Below are positions 10,176 through 18,552 of a DNA stretch of 64,000 bases, one piece after another. How positions within the stretch are numbered: the first letter of the stretch is position 1; every line of letters starts with the position of its first letter. Made by a program: the position numbers and the translations under genes. Below the pieces are notes generated by a model, which was not told where the DNA came from, did no database searches, and saw nothing but the letters and a program-made list of their open reading frames with translations. Source of the stretch: Micromonospora sp. CB01531 (GTDB lineage: Bacteria; Actinomycetota; Actinomycetes; Mycobacteriales; Micromonosporaceae); NCBI RefSeq assembly GCF_001905095.1, contig NZ_LWLS01000002.1, positions 124,001-188,000 on the forward strand, read 5' to 3'.

Positions 10176-11369
10176 TCACGGGTTTGCCAGCTCCTTCATC
10201 TCCGTGACGGCCGGTACAGCCATCGGGTCCAGCCCGTGGGCCAGGGCGAGGTAGACCGAGGCGAAGTCCGGGACCGCGATCAGCGAGGCGAGGCGCTCCA
10301 GCGCCGACCCGCCCTCGGCGGTGACCACGTCGCAGCGCACCCCGCGCCGCTCGGCGAGGGTCTGCACCGCGTCGGCCCGGCGTTCCTCCACGGCGAGCGG
10401 CTCGTCGGTGTCGTCCTCGGCGTTCAGGCCGCCGTCGCGCAGCAGCACCAGCCGCAGCCGGGTGGCGTCGCCGCCGGTCTCGTCTGGGTCGGCGAAGATG
10501 TCCCGCTCCCCCTCGGCCAGCCCGCCGAAGACGCCGTCGAGCAGGCCGACCCGGCCCCGGCCCGCCTCGCCCAGCGCCCCGGTGGTCACCGGGTAGCGGG
10601 CGTTGGCCGAGAGCGTGTCACCGAACCGGCGGGCAGCCACCGTGGCCAGCGGGGACGAACCCCACACGATCGGGATCGACCCGGCCAGTCCCAGGGCCAG
10701 CGACTTCGCCGGGTTGACGAAGGACTCGGCGGTAGGCCGGGACCGGTCGGCGTCCGCGTCCAGCCGGGCCGCCGTCTCGGCCAGGTCCGCCTCGTTGACC
10801 TTCACCAGCCCGAGCGTACGGGCGGCGAGCAGGACCGGAACGGTGAGCGCCCAGAGACTGGCTCGCGCCGGGGCGCGTCGGGGCACCGGTATGAACGGCG
10901 CCCGGGCCCGCTCGGCCACCGACTGCAACTGGGAGTCCGGGGCGCCGACGGCGACCAGCCGGGCCCCCCGCCGGTGCGCGGCCTCGGCGGCGCCCAGCGC
11001 CTCGGGGCTGCGGCCGGAGGCGCTGACCGCGATCACCACGTCCGCCGCGCCCACCCAGCCGGGGACACCGGCGCTGCGGTGCGGGATGACGGGTACCGGG
11101 CAGCGCGGCCCGGCGACCGTGGCCAGCACGTCTCCGGTCCGCCCGGCGGTGCCGATGCCCGCGATGACCACTGCCCGCGGCCGCCCCTCGTCGGCGAGCA
11201 CGCTCAGGTTCGCCTCGGCGGCCAGCGCCGCCGACTCGCGTACCTGGGCGCCGGCCGAGGCGGTGAACCGGAGCATGCCGCCGGGATCCTGCTCGGCGAG
11301 CAGATCTGGGTTGTCCAGCAGCGACTCGTCCGCGTGCCGATGGCCGCTGACGCCGGCCGTACCCTCCAT
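10176..11369 (-). CDS. SIS-domain phosphosugar isomerase (PGI/PMI-like)
   Basis: 397 residues. Two sugar-isomerase folds are visible: an N-terminal one with AVVIAGIGTAGRTGDVLA and VIAVSASGRSPEALGAA (the Ser/Gly phosphate-binding loop), and a C-terminal one around IPIVWGSSPLATVAARRFGD. This matches the actinobacterial TobH or bifunctional PGI/PMI-like proteins encoded next to manA. The substrate is inferred from context as mannose- or glucose-phosphate. The ATG overlaps the Trm112 stop codon by one base (TGATG), which fixes the start and implies translational coupling. Confidence 0.85.
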   Translation of the reverse strand: MEGTAGVSGHRHADESLLDNPDLLAEQDPGGMLRFTASAGAQVRESAALAAEANLSVLADEGRPRAVVIAGIGTAGRTGDVLATVAGPRCPVPVIPHRSAGVPGWVGAADVVIAVSASGRSPEALGAAEAAHRRGARLVAVGAPDSQLQSVAERARAPFIPVPRRAPARASLWALTVPVLLAARTLGLVKVNEADLAETAARLDADADRSRPTAESFVNPAKSLALGLAGSIPIVWGSSPLATVAARRFGDTLSANARYPVTTGALGEAGRGRVGLLDGVFGGLAEGERDIFADPDETGGDATRLRLVLLRDGGLNAEDDTDEPLAVEERRADAVQTLAERRGVRCDVVTAEGGSALERLASLIAVPDFASVYLALAHGLDPMAVPAVTEMKELANP

Positions 11370-11581
11370 CACCGCTGCGACCCCGAACCGCCACGCGCGT
11401 CGTCGCCCGCGGGCCCGCCGCGCGCCTCGTCCAGCAGCAGCACCGGCACGTCGTCGCGGACCTCGAAGATCCGGCCGCACTCCGTACAGGTCAGCGTCTG
11501 CGCCTGCGGGTCGTAGTCGAGCGGGGCGTGGTGCGTGTCCGGGCAGGCGAGGATCTCGAGCAACTGCGGGTCCAGGGCCAC
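11369..11581 (-). CDS. Trm112 family protein
   Basis: 70 residues. Conserved features are the start LDPQLLEILACPDTHHAPL, the TLTCTECGRIFEV zinc-ribbon-like element and DVPVLLLDEA. Trm112-like proteins are small zinc-binding activators of methyltransferases; in actinobacteria the gene sits beside the mannose-phosphate isomerase genes and its partner is unknown. Here it heads the Trm112-SIS-CDF-manA operon. The C-terminal tail is Gly/Arg-rich. Confidence 0.88.
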   Translation of the reverse strand: MALDPQLLEILACPDTHHAPLDYDPQAQTLTCTECGRIFEVRDDVPVLLLDEARGGPAGDDARGGSGSQR

Positions 11582-11717
11582 GGCGCGGCTCCTTCCACGT
11601 ATGCGGTCTCACCGGTCGGCGGTGCCGTCCGGCGCACGCGATCTTATCGGCGAACCTGTGCCGGCACCGCGCCACCGAGCGAGATCATCTCGACCTCGTC
11701 GACGCCCACCGGCCGCC

Positions 11718-11748
11718 GTGGCGGCGACACCACTCATGTCGCCACCAC
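11718..11748 (-). terminator. hairpin downstream of the secreted protein gene
   Basis: GTGGCGGCGACA at 11,718-11,729 pairs with TGTCGCCACCAC at 11,737-11,748 (11 of 12 pairs) around a 7-base loop. It is about 40 bases downstream of the leftward gene ending at 11,790, as expected of its terminator. Confidence 0.6.
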
Positions 11749-11789
11749 ACACCGTCACCGTAACCCCCGGCGGGCGGCCGGGCCCGGGC

Positions 11790-12797
11790 TCAGCGGGGCG
11801 GGCGGGGCAGCACGGTGGTGGCGTCGCCGCCGGCAGGCGCCGGCGGTTCGCCAGCTGGGCGGTCTCCCGCGGCGGGAGCGCCGTACACGTTGCCGGTCGG
11901 GCGGGGCGCCGCGGCCCCGCCGTAGACCGTGGAGGTGGCCGGCTGCTGCCCGTACACCTGGCCCGCCGGCGCCCCGGAGCGGTACGTGGTGCCGGCGCTG
12001 CGCGGCAGCGGGACCGGCGGGTAGCCGGTGCCCCCCTCGGCGGCCTTCTCCGCCCGGTTGCGGCGCACCAGCAGCACGATGAGGGCGGCGCCGACGAGCA
12101 CCAGGGCGATACCGACCCACATGATCGGGGAACCTCCGGAGGATGTCTCGGCCGCCGCGGCGCTGGCCCCGGCGGTCGGGGCGAGCGCGGCCGCCACGGC
12201 GGTCCCGCTGTCGGCCTCGCCCGCCGGCGTCGTCGCGGCGCTCGGAGTGGGGGTCGGGGACGGCTTCCGGGACGGGGTCGGGGAGGGCGTCACGGCCTTC
12301 GCCCCGCCCACCACGCGGGCCTCATCGGCTGCCCGGCCGATTTCCCGGCCGACCGCGGTGGTCGCCTCGCCGACGACGATCACCCGCCCGCCGGGCGCGC
12401 CGTTCAGGAAGGCGACCCGGTAGCGGACCGTGATCTCCTTGCCTTTGCACAGGTTCGGCTTGGCCGGGGACGTGGACGATGTGCGCACCGTGTCACCGCC
12501 ACCGGAGACCGGCACCGGCCACCAGCGCCCGTCATAGTTGACGTGCACTTCGACCTGGTTGGCCGCGAGGCCGTCGAGCCGCAGGCCCAACGCGGTCCGC
12601 AGCAGCACACAGCCGTCGGTACGCTTGCGCACCTCGACCGCCACCGTGCCGGGCGATCCGCCGACCTTGAAGCTGTCCCCGACGCGCACCGACACCCGGT
12701 CGTCCTCGGCGAACGCCGGAGACGCACCGACGGCCACCAGGCCGCCCAGCATCACGCCGACCATGGCCAGCCGCGCCGCATGCCGCCTCACCGACAT
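11790..12797 (-). CDS. Secreted, C-terminally membrane-anchored protein of unknown function
   Basis: 335 residues. It has a Sec signal (basic MSVRRHAARLAM start, hydrophobic core, cleavage near ASPAFA-ED). An extracellular beta-rich domain with two cysteines (TDGCVLL and PNLCKGK) follows, then a Pro/Thr/Ser linker (SPTPSRKPSPTPTPS). A single membrane helix WVGIALVLVGAALIVLLV leads to a cytoplasmic tail repeating the tripeptide VYG. The ATG at 12,797 has a GAGGTGGAG ribosome site. The layout resembles actinobacterial cell-envelope proteins with a one-pass anchor. I do not recognise the family. Confidence 0.75.
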   Translation of the reverse strand: MSVRRHAARLAMVGVMLGGLVAVGASPAFAEDDRVSVRVGDSFKVGGSPGTVAVEVRKRTDGCVLLRTALGLRLDGLAANQVEVHVNYDGRWWPVPVSGGGDTVRTSSTSPAKPNLCKGKEITVRYRVAFLNGAPGGRVIVVGEATTAVGREIGRAADEARVVGGAKAVTPSPTPSRKPSPTPTPSAATTPAGEADSGTAVAAALAPTAGASAAAAETSSGGSPIMWVGIALVLVGAALIVLLVRRNRAEKAAEGGTGYPPVPLPRSAGTTYRSGAPAGQVYGQQPATSTVYGGAAAPRPTGNVYGAPAAGDRPAGEPPAPAGGDATTVLPRPPR

Positions 12798-13024
12798 CTC
12801 CACCTCACCGCATCCACCCCGTCCGGGTCCGGCGGTCAGGGTACTACCGGGCCTGGTCGGTACCCGCCCATCGAGCGCTCCACATGTGCGCCGCGACACC
12901 TCCTCCGGCCCCGACACCCTCGACGCCCGCTGATCAGGGCAGCCCGCCGACATCCGCCGGTGGACGCCCGGCGACGGACGATCGGGGCCCTGCGGACAGC
13001 CGCCTGGCGAGCGGTGGCGGACCG

Positions 13025-13711
13025 TCAGGCGAGAGCGGCGGCCAGTGTCTGCCGGCACAGCCGGTCGGCCGTCCGGGTGGTCTCCGGCAACCGGTAGCGC
13101 GGCGTCAAGGCGAGCACCCGGTCGACCGCGTTGTCCAAGCTCATCCGATGGCCGACGCTGACGAAGACCGGCTTCACCCCGTCCCGGGTACGCAGCACCC
13201 GGCCGACCACCTCACGGCCGTCGCGCAGCGGGGTCCAGGCGCCCCGCTCCGGGCCTGGCTCGTCCCACTCGCCGACCAGCGGGGTCTTGCCCACGCCGAT
13301 CGCGGGCAGCCCGGTGACCAGGCCGAGATGGCAGGCCAGCCCGAACCGGCGCGGGTGCGCCAACCCGTGCCCGTCGCAGACCAGCAGGTCGGGACGGACG
13401 GTCAGCCGGTCCAGGGCTTCCAGCAAGGCGGGCAGCTCGCGGAAGGCGAACAGCCCCGGCACGTACCCGAAGGCGGGCCGGCCCACGCTGACCGCCTCGT
13501 CGACCACGGCCAGGGTGTCCGCGTCCAGCACGGTGACGGCCGCCGCGAGCCGGTCACCGCCCTCCGCGTACGCGACGTCGAGGCCGGTCACCCTCGTGGG
13601 CGCGGTCGGTCCCGGCCCCACCAGATCCACCCGCGACCGCAACTCCTCCTGTACGCGCAGCGCCTCCGCGACGTCGGCCGGCGGCCGGTACGGGATTCCG
13701 CCGTCCGTCAC
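13025..13711 (-). CDS. nfi: Endonuclease V (deoxyinosine 3' endonuclease)
   Basis: 228 residues, a normal length. It cleaves DNA at the second phosphodiester bond 3' of deoxyinosine to start repair of deaminated adenine. Family signatures are GLDVAYAEGGDRL (first catalytic Asp), the PGLFAFRELPALLEAL strand (catalytic Glu), LLVCDGHGLAHPRRFGLACH (second Asp) and AIGVGKTPLVGE. The GTG start at 13,711 overlaps the stop of the upstream 55-residue gene by four bases (GTGA), so the two are probably translated together. Confidence 0.92.
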   Translation of the reverse strand: MTDGGIPYRPPADVAEALRVQEELRSRVDLVGPGPTAPTRVTGLDVAYAEGGDRLAAAVTVLDADTLAVVDEAVSVGRPAFGYVPGLFAFRELPALLEALDRLTVRPDLLVCDGHGLAHPRRFGLACHLGLVTGLPAIGVGKTPLVGEWDEPGPERGAWTPLRDGREVVGRVLRTRDGVKPVFVSVGHRMSLDNAVDRVLALTPRYRLPETTRTADRLCRQTLAAALA

Positions 13712-13875
13712 GACTGGTCGGATTTCCGGCCGACGCCGGTGAACGCGATCCCGAACGCCACTCCGATCCCGATACCCATGGCGATGCCTCCGGCGCCACC
13801 GATGGTGAGCAGCCCGATCACCAGGCCCAGCACGATCCCCGTCGCCCAGAGAGCGGTCTTCCGCGTACGCGTCAC
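13708..13875 (-). CDS. Small 55-residue hydrophobic membrane protein coupled to endonuclease V
   Basis: The GTG at 13,875 is preceded by GAGGTG. The product begins MTRTRKTALWATGIVLGLVI, continues with a Gly/Ile/Ala-rich stretch, and ends VGRKSDQS. Positive residues at the N-terminus and a long hydrophobic core predict one or two membrane helices. Its TGA overlaps the endonuclease V GTG (GTGA), which is good evidence that it is translated. I know no function for it; the glycine-rich core could be a transmembrane zipper. Confidence 0.7.
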   Translation of the reverse strand: MTRTRKTALWATGIVLGLVIGLLTIGGAGGIAMGIGIGVAFGIAFTGVGRKSDQS

Positions 13876-13896
13876 CACCTCACGGTAGCCAGGGGA

Positions 13897-14106
13897 TCAG
13901 TATCGGGCCGGGAAGAGGTCCGCACGGGCCTGTTCGGCCCACCGCTCGCGCAGCAGATCGGCGTGCTCGGTGCCCAGGTCCGGTGTCGCGGCCACCAGGT
14001 CGCCGAGCCCCTACCAGAGCCGAGTCAGGAGCCCATCTGATGCCCGGCGTCCTGGTAGGAGGACATCACCTCGGCCCGCCAACCGGGCTCTGGCCGGAAG
14101 GAGCCG
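13897..14106 (-). pseudogene. Degenerate gene fragment (unidentified)
   Basis: Two stretches with coding character lie in different frames. The first runs GSFRPEPGWRAEV then MSSYQDAGHQMGS and ends at a TGA (14,025-14,027). The second runs GLGDLVAATPDL, GTEHADLLRERW and AEQARADLFPARY and stops at 13,897. Third-position GC is high in both. The piece sits just after the aldehyde dehydrogenase stop, so it looks like the decayed 3' part of a former downstream gene. The family is not recognisable to me. Confidence 0.4.
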
Positions 14107-14111
14107 GCAAG

Positions 14112-15581
14112 CTACAGCGCCAGTCCGGTCAGGACCATCACGCGCGGCTCGGTGTAGTCCTCCATCGCGCTGCGCAGCCCTTCCCGCCCGACGCCGGAGC
14201 CCTTCACCCCGCCGTACGGCATCTGGTCGGCCCGGTATGACGGCACGTCTCCCACGATCACCCCGCCGACGTCGAGCGTGCGGGACGCCAGGAACGCGGT
14301 CTGCAGGTTGTGCGTGAAGACGCCGGCCTGCAGCCCGTACGGCGAGTCGTTGACGGCGGCGAACGCGGCCTGGTCGCTCTCGACCCGGGTGACCACCAGC
14401 ACCGGCCCGAACACCTCTTCCGCACTGACCTTGGCCGAGGAGGGCACCCCGGTCAGCACGGTCGGCGGGTAGGTCGCGCCCTCCCGCCGGCCGCCGACCT
14501 CGATGGTGGCACCGGCGACGACTGCCTCGTCCACCCACGCCTCGACCCGCTCGGCCGCCGCGACGGAGACCAGCGGGCCGACGTCGGTCAGCTCGGAGGT
14601 CGGGTCTCCGGTGCGCAGCGCCTCCACGGCCGCGACCAGCCGGGGTAGGAAGCCGTCGTAGAGCCATTCGTGCACGTACACCCGCTGCACGGCAATGCAC
14701 GACTGGCCGGCCTGGTAGTTGGAGAAGGTGGCGATCCGGTGCGCGGCGAAGGTCAGGTCCTCGTCGGAGCTCCAGTCCTCGCAGATCACCGCCGCCGCGT
14801 TGCCGCCGAGTTCGAGGGTCACGTGCTTGTCGGGGACGGCCCGGCGGATGGCCGCGCCGACCGGTCCGGAGCCGGTGAACGACACCACCGGCAGCCGGGG
14901 GTCGGCGACGAGTTCGGCGGCGCGCTCGTTGGGCAGCGGCAGCACCGAGAACATCCCCTCGGGCAGCTCGGTCTCGGCGAGGATCTCGCCGAGCAGCAGC
15001 GCGGACAGCGGGGTGGCCGGGGCCGGCTTGACGACGATCGGCGCGCCGACGGCGATGGCCGGGGCGACCTTGTGCGCGACCAGGTTCAGCGGGAAGTTGA
15101 ACGGCGCGATACCCAGCACCGGCCCCTTCGGCACCCGCCGGACCAGCGCGATCCGCCCGGTCGCCGCCGGGTCGGTGTCCAGGCGTTGCAGTTCGCCGGA
15201 GAAGCGCCGGGTCTCCTCGGCCGCCCACCGGAACGTGGAGACCGCGCGACCCACCTCGGCCTTCGCCCACTTGACCGGCTTGCCGTTCTCGGCGGTGATC
15301 AGTGCGGCGACCTCGTCGGCGCGTTCGGCGAGCCGCCGGGAGACGTGGTCGAGGGCCGCCGCGCGGGCGTGCGCGGGCAGGGCCGCGGCCGCCGCGGCCA
15401 CGCCGGTGGCTGCCGCGACGGCGGCCTCGACCTGGTCGGGCGTGGCGAGGGTGGTACGCCCGACCGTCCGGCCGTCGTACGGGTGGGTGATGGTCAGCTC
15501 GCCCTCGCCGTGAACGGGGCGGCCGGCGACGAAGAAGGCTCTCGGCTCCACGACCGGCAGCGTAGACGACGACACCCTCAC
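14112..15581 (-). CDS. NAD(P)-dependent aldehyde dehydrogenase (candidate succinate-semialdehyde dehydrogenase)
   Basis: 489 residues, a full-length ALDH. Visible are APFNFPLNLVAHKVAPAIA (substrate pocket), the Rossmann motif VVSFTGSGPVGAA, the glutamate motif LELGGNAAAV and the nucleophile in NYQAGQSCIAVQRV. The LELGGNAA form is shared with GapN-, lactaldehyde- and phosphonoacetaldehyde-type enzymes, so the substrate is not fixed by sequence. Divergent placement next to the gamma-aminobutyraldehyde dehydrogenase and gabT genes makes succinate semialdehyde, the product of GabT, the most economical guess. Confidence 0.8.
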   Translation of the reverse strand: MRVSSSTLPVVEPRAFFVAGRPVHGEGELTITHPYDGRTVGRTTLATPDQVEAAVAAATGVAAAAAALPAHARAAALDHVSRRLAERADEVAALITAENGKPVKWAKAEVGRAVSTFRWAAEETRRFSGELQRLDTDPAATGRIALVRRVPKGPVLGIAPFNFPLNLVAHKVAPAIAVGAPIVVKPAPATPLSALLLGEILAETELPEGMFSVLPLPNERAAELVADPRLPVVSFTGSGPVGAAIRRAVPDKHVTLELGGNAAAVICEDWSSDEDLTFAAHRIATFSNYQAGQSCIAVQRVYVHEWLYDGFLPRLVAAVEALRTGDPTSELTDVGPLVSVAAAERVEAWVDEAVVAGATIEVGGRREGATYPPTVLTGVPSSAKVSAEEVFGPVLVVTRVESDQAAFAAVNDSPYGLQAGVFTHNLQTAFLASRTLDVGGVIVGDVPSYRADQMPYGGVKGSGVGREGLRSAMEDYTEPRVMVLTGLAL

Positions 15582-15692
15582 GCGGAAACAGTTGCCTTAG
15601 CCCTTGTCTGTTGCGAATTCAGTAGCCAAGATGGCAGTCAGATTGCGATAACCTCCGCTGACCTTCCCCCCGGCCACCCTCGGAGATTTCTG
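15582..15692. promoter_or_regulatory. divergent promoter region between two aldehyde dehydrogenase genes
   Basis: These 111 bases separate the starts of the two divergent ALDH genes and must carry both promoters. The stretch is AT-richer than its surroundings (GTCTGTTGCGAATTCAGTAG, GATTGCGATAA). I could not identify an operator shared with the potD or lrp region. Confidence 0.5.
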
Positions 15693-17129
15693 ATGAGTGA
15701 TCAGCAGCAGCTGCGCAACTTCGTCAACGGCGAGTACGTCGACCCGGTGGACGGCGGCTACGCCGACCTGATCGACCCGTGCACCGGGGAGGTCTTCGCC
15801 CAGGCGACGGTCTCGGGAGCCGCGGACGTGGACGCGGCGATGAAGGCCGCCGCCGCGGCTTTCGAGACGTGGCGGGACACCACCCCGGCCGAGCGGCAGA
15901 AGGCCCTACTCAAGCTCGCCGACGCGGTGGAGGCCCGCGCCGCCGACCTGGTCGACGCCGAGGTACGCAACACCGGCAAGCCGCGCCAGCTCACCGCCGA
16001 CGAGGAGTTGCCGCCGGCCGTCGACGAGTTCCGCTTCTTCGCCGGCGCCGCCCGCCTGCTGGAGGGCCGCTCGGCCGGCGAGTACCTGGCGGGTCACACC
16101 TCGTACGTGCGGCGCGAGCCGATCGGCGTCTGCGCCCAGGTCACCCCGTGGAATTACCCGCTGATGATGGCGGTCTGGAAGATCGCGCCGGCGCTGGCCG
16201 CCGGCAACACCGTGGTGCTCAAGCCGTCCGACACCACCCCGGTGTCGACGCTGCTGCTGGCCGAGATCGCGTCCGAGTTCTTCCCGCCGGGCGTGTTCAA
16301 CGTGATCTGCGGCAACCGGGACACCGGCCGGGCCCTCGTCGCCCACCCGACGCCGCAGCTGGTGTCGATCACCGGCTCGACCCGGGCCGGCATGGAGGTC
16401 GCCGCCGCGGCCGCGCCGGACCTCAAGCGGACCCACCTGGAGTTGGGCGGCAAGGCCCCGGTGGTGCTGTTCGACGACGCGGACATTGCGGCGGCGGCCG
16501 AGGCGATCGCGGTGGGCGGCTACTTCAACGCCGGCCAGGACTGCACCGCAGCTACCCGGGTGCTCGCCGGTCCCGGCGTCTACGACGACTTCGTCGCCGC
16601 CCTCGCCGAGCAGGCCCGCAACACGAAGACAGGCGCGCCGGACGACGAGGACGTGCTCTACGGCCCGCTGAACAACGCCAACCAGCTCGCCCGGGTACGG
16701 GGCTTCCTGGACCGGCTGCCCGGCCACGCGAAGGTCGAAACCGGCGGCTCGCAGGTCGGCGAGCGCGGCTACTTCTACGCCCCGACCGTGGTGTCCGGGG
16801 TGCAGCAGGCCGACGAGATCATCCAGGACGAGGTGTTCGGCCCGGTCATCACGGTGCAGCGCTTCTCCGACGAGGACGAGGCGGTGCGCTGGGCCAACGG
16901 CGTCGAATACGGCCTGTCCGCCTCGGTCTGGACCAAGGACCACGGCCGGGCGATGCGGATGACCCGTCGGCTCGACTTCGGCTGCGTCTGGGTGAACACC
17001 CACATCCCGTTCATCTCCGAGATGCCGCACGGCGGCTTCAAGCACTCCGGGCACGGCAAGGACCTCTCGGTCTACAGCCTGGAGGACTACACCCGGATCA
17101 AGCACGTCATGCACAACATCGAAGGCTGA
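15693..17129 (+). CDS. Gamma-aminobutyraldehyde dehydrogenase
   Basis: 478 residues. It oxidises 4-aminobutanal, produced from putrescine, to GABA with NAD. Motifs are VTPWNYPLMMAVWKIAPALA, the cofactor motif SITGSTRAGMEVA, LELGGKAPVV and the catalytic cysteine in NAGQDCTAATR. The residues FRFFAGAARLLEG and PHGGFKHSGHGKDLS are typical of PatD/aminobutyraldehyde dehydrogenases. The ATG at 15,693 has CGGAG upstream. gabT follows 3 bases after the stop, so the pair forms a two-step operon. The symbol patD or prr would fit but is not certain. Confidence 0.88.
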   Translation: MSDQQQLRNFVNGEYVDPVDGGYADLIDPCTGEVFAQATVSGAADVDAAMKAAAAAFETWRDTTPAERQKALLKLADAVEARAADLVDAEVRNTGKPRQLTADEELPPAVDEFRFFAGAARLLEGRSAGEYLAGHTSYVRREPIGVCAQVTPWNYPLMMAVWKIAPALAAGNTVVLKPSDTTPVSTLLLAEIASEFFPPGVFNVICGNRDTGRALVAHPTPQLVSITGSTRAGMEVAAAAAPDLKRTHLELGGKAPVVLFDDADIAAAAEAIAVGGYFNAGQDCTAATRVLAGPGVYDDFVAALAEQARNTKTGAPDDEDVLYGPLNNANQLARVRGFLDRLPGHAKVETGGSQVGERGYFYAPTVVSGVQQADEIIQDEVFGPVITVQRFSDEDEAVRWANGVEYGLSASVWTKDHGRAMRMTRRLDFGCVWVNTHIPFISEMPHGGFKHSGHGKDLSVYSLEDYTRIKHVMHNIEG

Positions 17130-17132
17130 GCC

Positions 17133-18404
17133 ATGACGTCGAGCGAGGAACTGCACAAGCGGCGGGGCGCGGCGGTCGCCCGTGGGGTCGGGAGCGTCAT
17201 CCCGGCGTACGTGGACCGGGCCGGCGGCGGCACGATCACCGACGTCGACGGTCAGGAGTGGATCGACTTCGCCGCCGGCATCGCGGTCACCAATGTCGGC
17301 AACTCCGCCCCACGTGTGGTCGAGGCGGTCAAGGCGCAGGTCGAGCGCTTCACCCACACCTGCTTCATGGTCGCCCCCTACGAGTCGTACGTGGCGGTGT
17401 GCGAGCAGCTCAACGCGCTGACGCCGGGGGGCTTCGAGAAGCGCTCGGCGCTGTTCAACTCGGGTGCCGAGGCGGTGGAGAACGCCGTCAAGATCGCCCG
17501 ACACGCCACCGGGCGGCCGGCGGTGGTGGTCTTCGACCACGCGTACCACGGCCGGACCAACCTAACCATGGCGCTGACCGCGAAGAACATGCCGTACAAG
17601 CACCGGTTCGGGCCGTTCGCCGGGGAGATCTACCGGGTGCCGATGTCGTACCCGCTGCGCGACGGTGGGCTCGACGGGGCGACCGCCGCGGCCCGGGCGA
17701 TCGAGCTGGTGGAGAAGCAGGTCGGTGCGGAGAACGTGGCCGCCCTGCTGATCGAGCCGATCCAGGGCGAGGGCGGCTTCGTCGTACCCGCGGAGGGGTT
17801 CCTGCCGGCGCTGCGTGAGTGGGCGACAGCCACCGGGGTGGTCTTCGTGGCCGACGAGATCCAGACCGGGTTCTGCCGGACCGGGGACTGGTTCGCCTGC
17901 CAGCACGAGGGCGTCGAGCCGGACCTGGTCACCCTGGCCAAGGGCATCGCCGGCGGCCTGCCGCTGGCCGCCGTGACCGGGCGGGCGGAGCTGATGGACG
18001 CGGTGCACGTCGGCGGCCTCGGCGGCACGTACGGCGGCAACCCGATCGCCTGTGCCGCCGCGCTGGCGGCCATCGAGACTATGCACGAGCTGGACCTGGC
18101 CGCCGCCGCCCGGCGGATCGGCGCGACCATGGTCGACCGGCTGCGGGCGATCGCCGCCCGCGACCCGCGCGTCGCCGAGGTACGCGGGCGCGGCGCGATG
18201 CTCGCCGTGGAGATCGTGCAGCCGGGCAGCCTGACTCCGGACCCGGCCGCCACGGCGGCGATCTCGGCGGCCTGCCACGCCGCCGGCCTGCTCACCCTCA
18301 CCTGCGGCACGTACGGCAACGTGCTGCGTTTCCTGCCGCCGCTCGTCATCGCCGAAGAGGAGTTGACCCGGGGCCTGGACATCCTGGACGCGGCGTTCGG
18401 CTGA
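17133..18404 (+). CDS. gabT: 4-Aminobutyrate transaminase
   Basis: 423 residues, class III PLP-dependent. It moves the amino group of GABA to 2-oxoglutarate, giving succinate semialdehyde. Visible are the phosphate-binding FNSGAEAVENAVKIAR, the HAYHGRTNLTMALT motif, the aspartate in FVADEIQTGFCRTG and the PLP lysine in LVTLAKGIAGGLPLAAV. The start is 3 bases after the upstream dehydrogenase stop. A strong hairpin follows the gene. Confidence 0.93.
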   Translation: MTSSEELHKRRGAAVARGVGSVIPAYVDRAGGGTITDVDGQEWIDFAAGIAVTNVGNSAPRVVEAVKAQVERFTHTCFMVAPYESYVAVCEQLNALTPGGFEKRSALFNSGAEAVENAVKIARHATGRPAVVVFDHAYHGRTNLTMALTAKNMPYKHRFGPFAGEIYRVPMSYPLRDGGLDGATAAARAIELVEKQVGAENVAALLIEPIQGEGGFVVPAEGFLPALREWATATGVVFVADEIQTGFCRTGDWFACQHEGVEPDLVTLAKGIAGGLPLAAVTGRAELMDAVHVGGLGGTYGGNPIACAAALAAIETMHELDLAAAARRIGATMVDRLRAIAARDPRVAEVRGRGAMLAVEIVQPGSLTPDPAATAAISAACHAAGLLTLTCGTYGNVLRFLPPLVIAEEELTRGLDILDAAFG

Positions 18405-18426
18405 CCGGCGGTCAGCACCTGTTCGT

Positions 18427-18470
18427 GGCACACCATGGGTGCCATCCCCCCAGGCCGCCCATGGTGTGCC
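18427..18470 (+). terminator. intrinsic terminator hairpin after gabT
   Basis: GGCACACCATGGG at 18,427-18,439 pairs perfectly with CCCATGGTGTGCC at 18,458-18,470 around an 18-base loop. It starts 22 bases after the gabT stop. Confidence 0.8.
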
Positions 18471-18552
18471 GCCCGCCGCTGGCTGCGGGCGGAGGCGCCC
18501 GCCCGCAGCCGGGCCAAGGGCCCGCCGGAACCGGCGCAGCGGAAGCTCGGGA

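Noticed and set aside
10176..11675. A 499-residue form of the SIS isomerase starting at 11,675
   Set aside because: The first 102 codons run through the Trm112 gene in another frame and give an Arg-rich shadow; the TGATG overlap at 11,369 fixes the true start.
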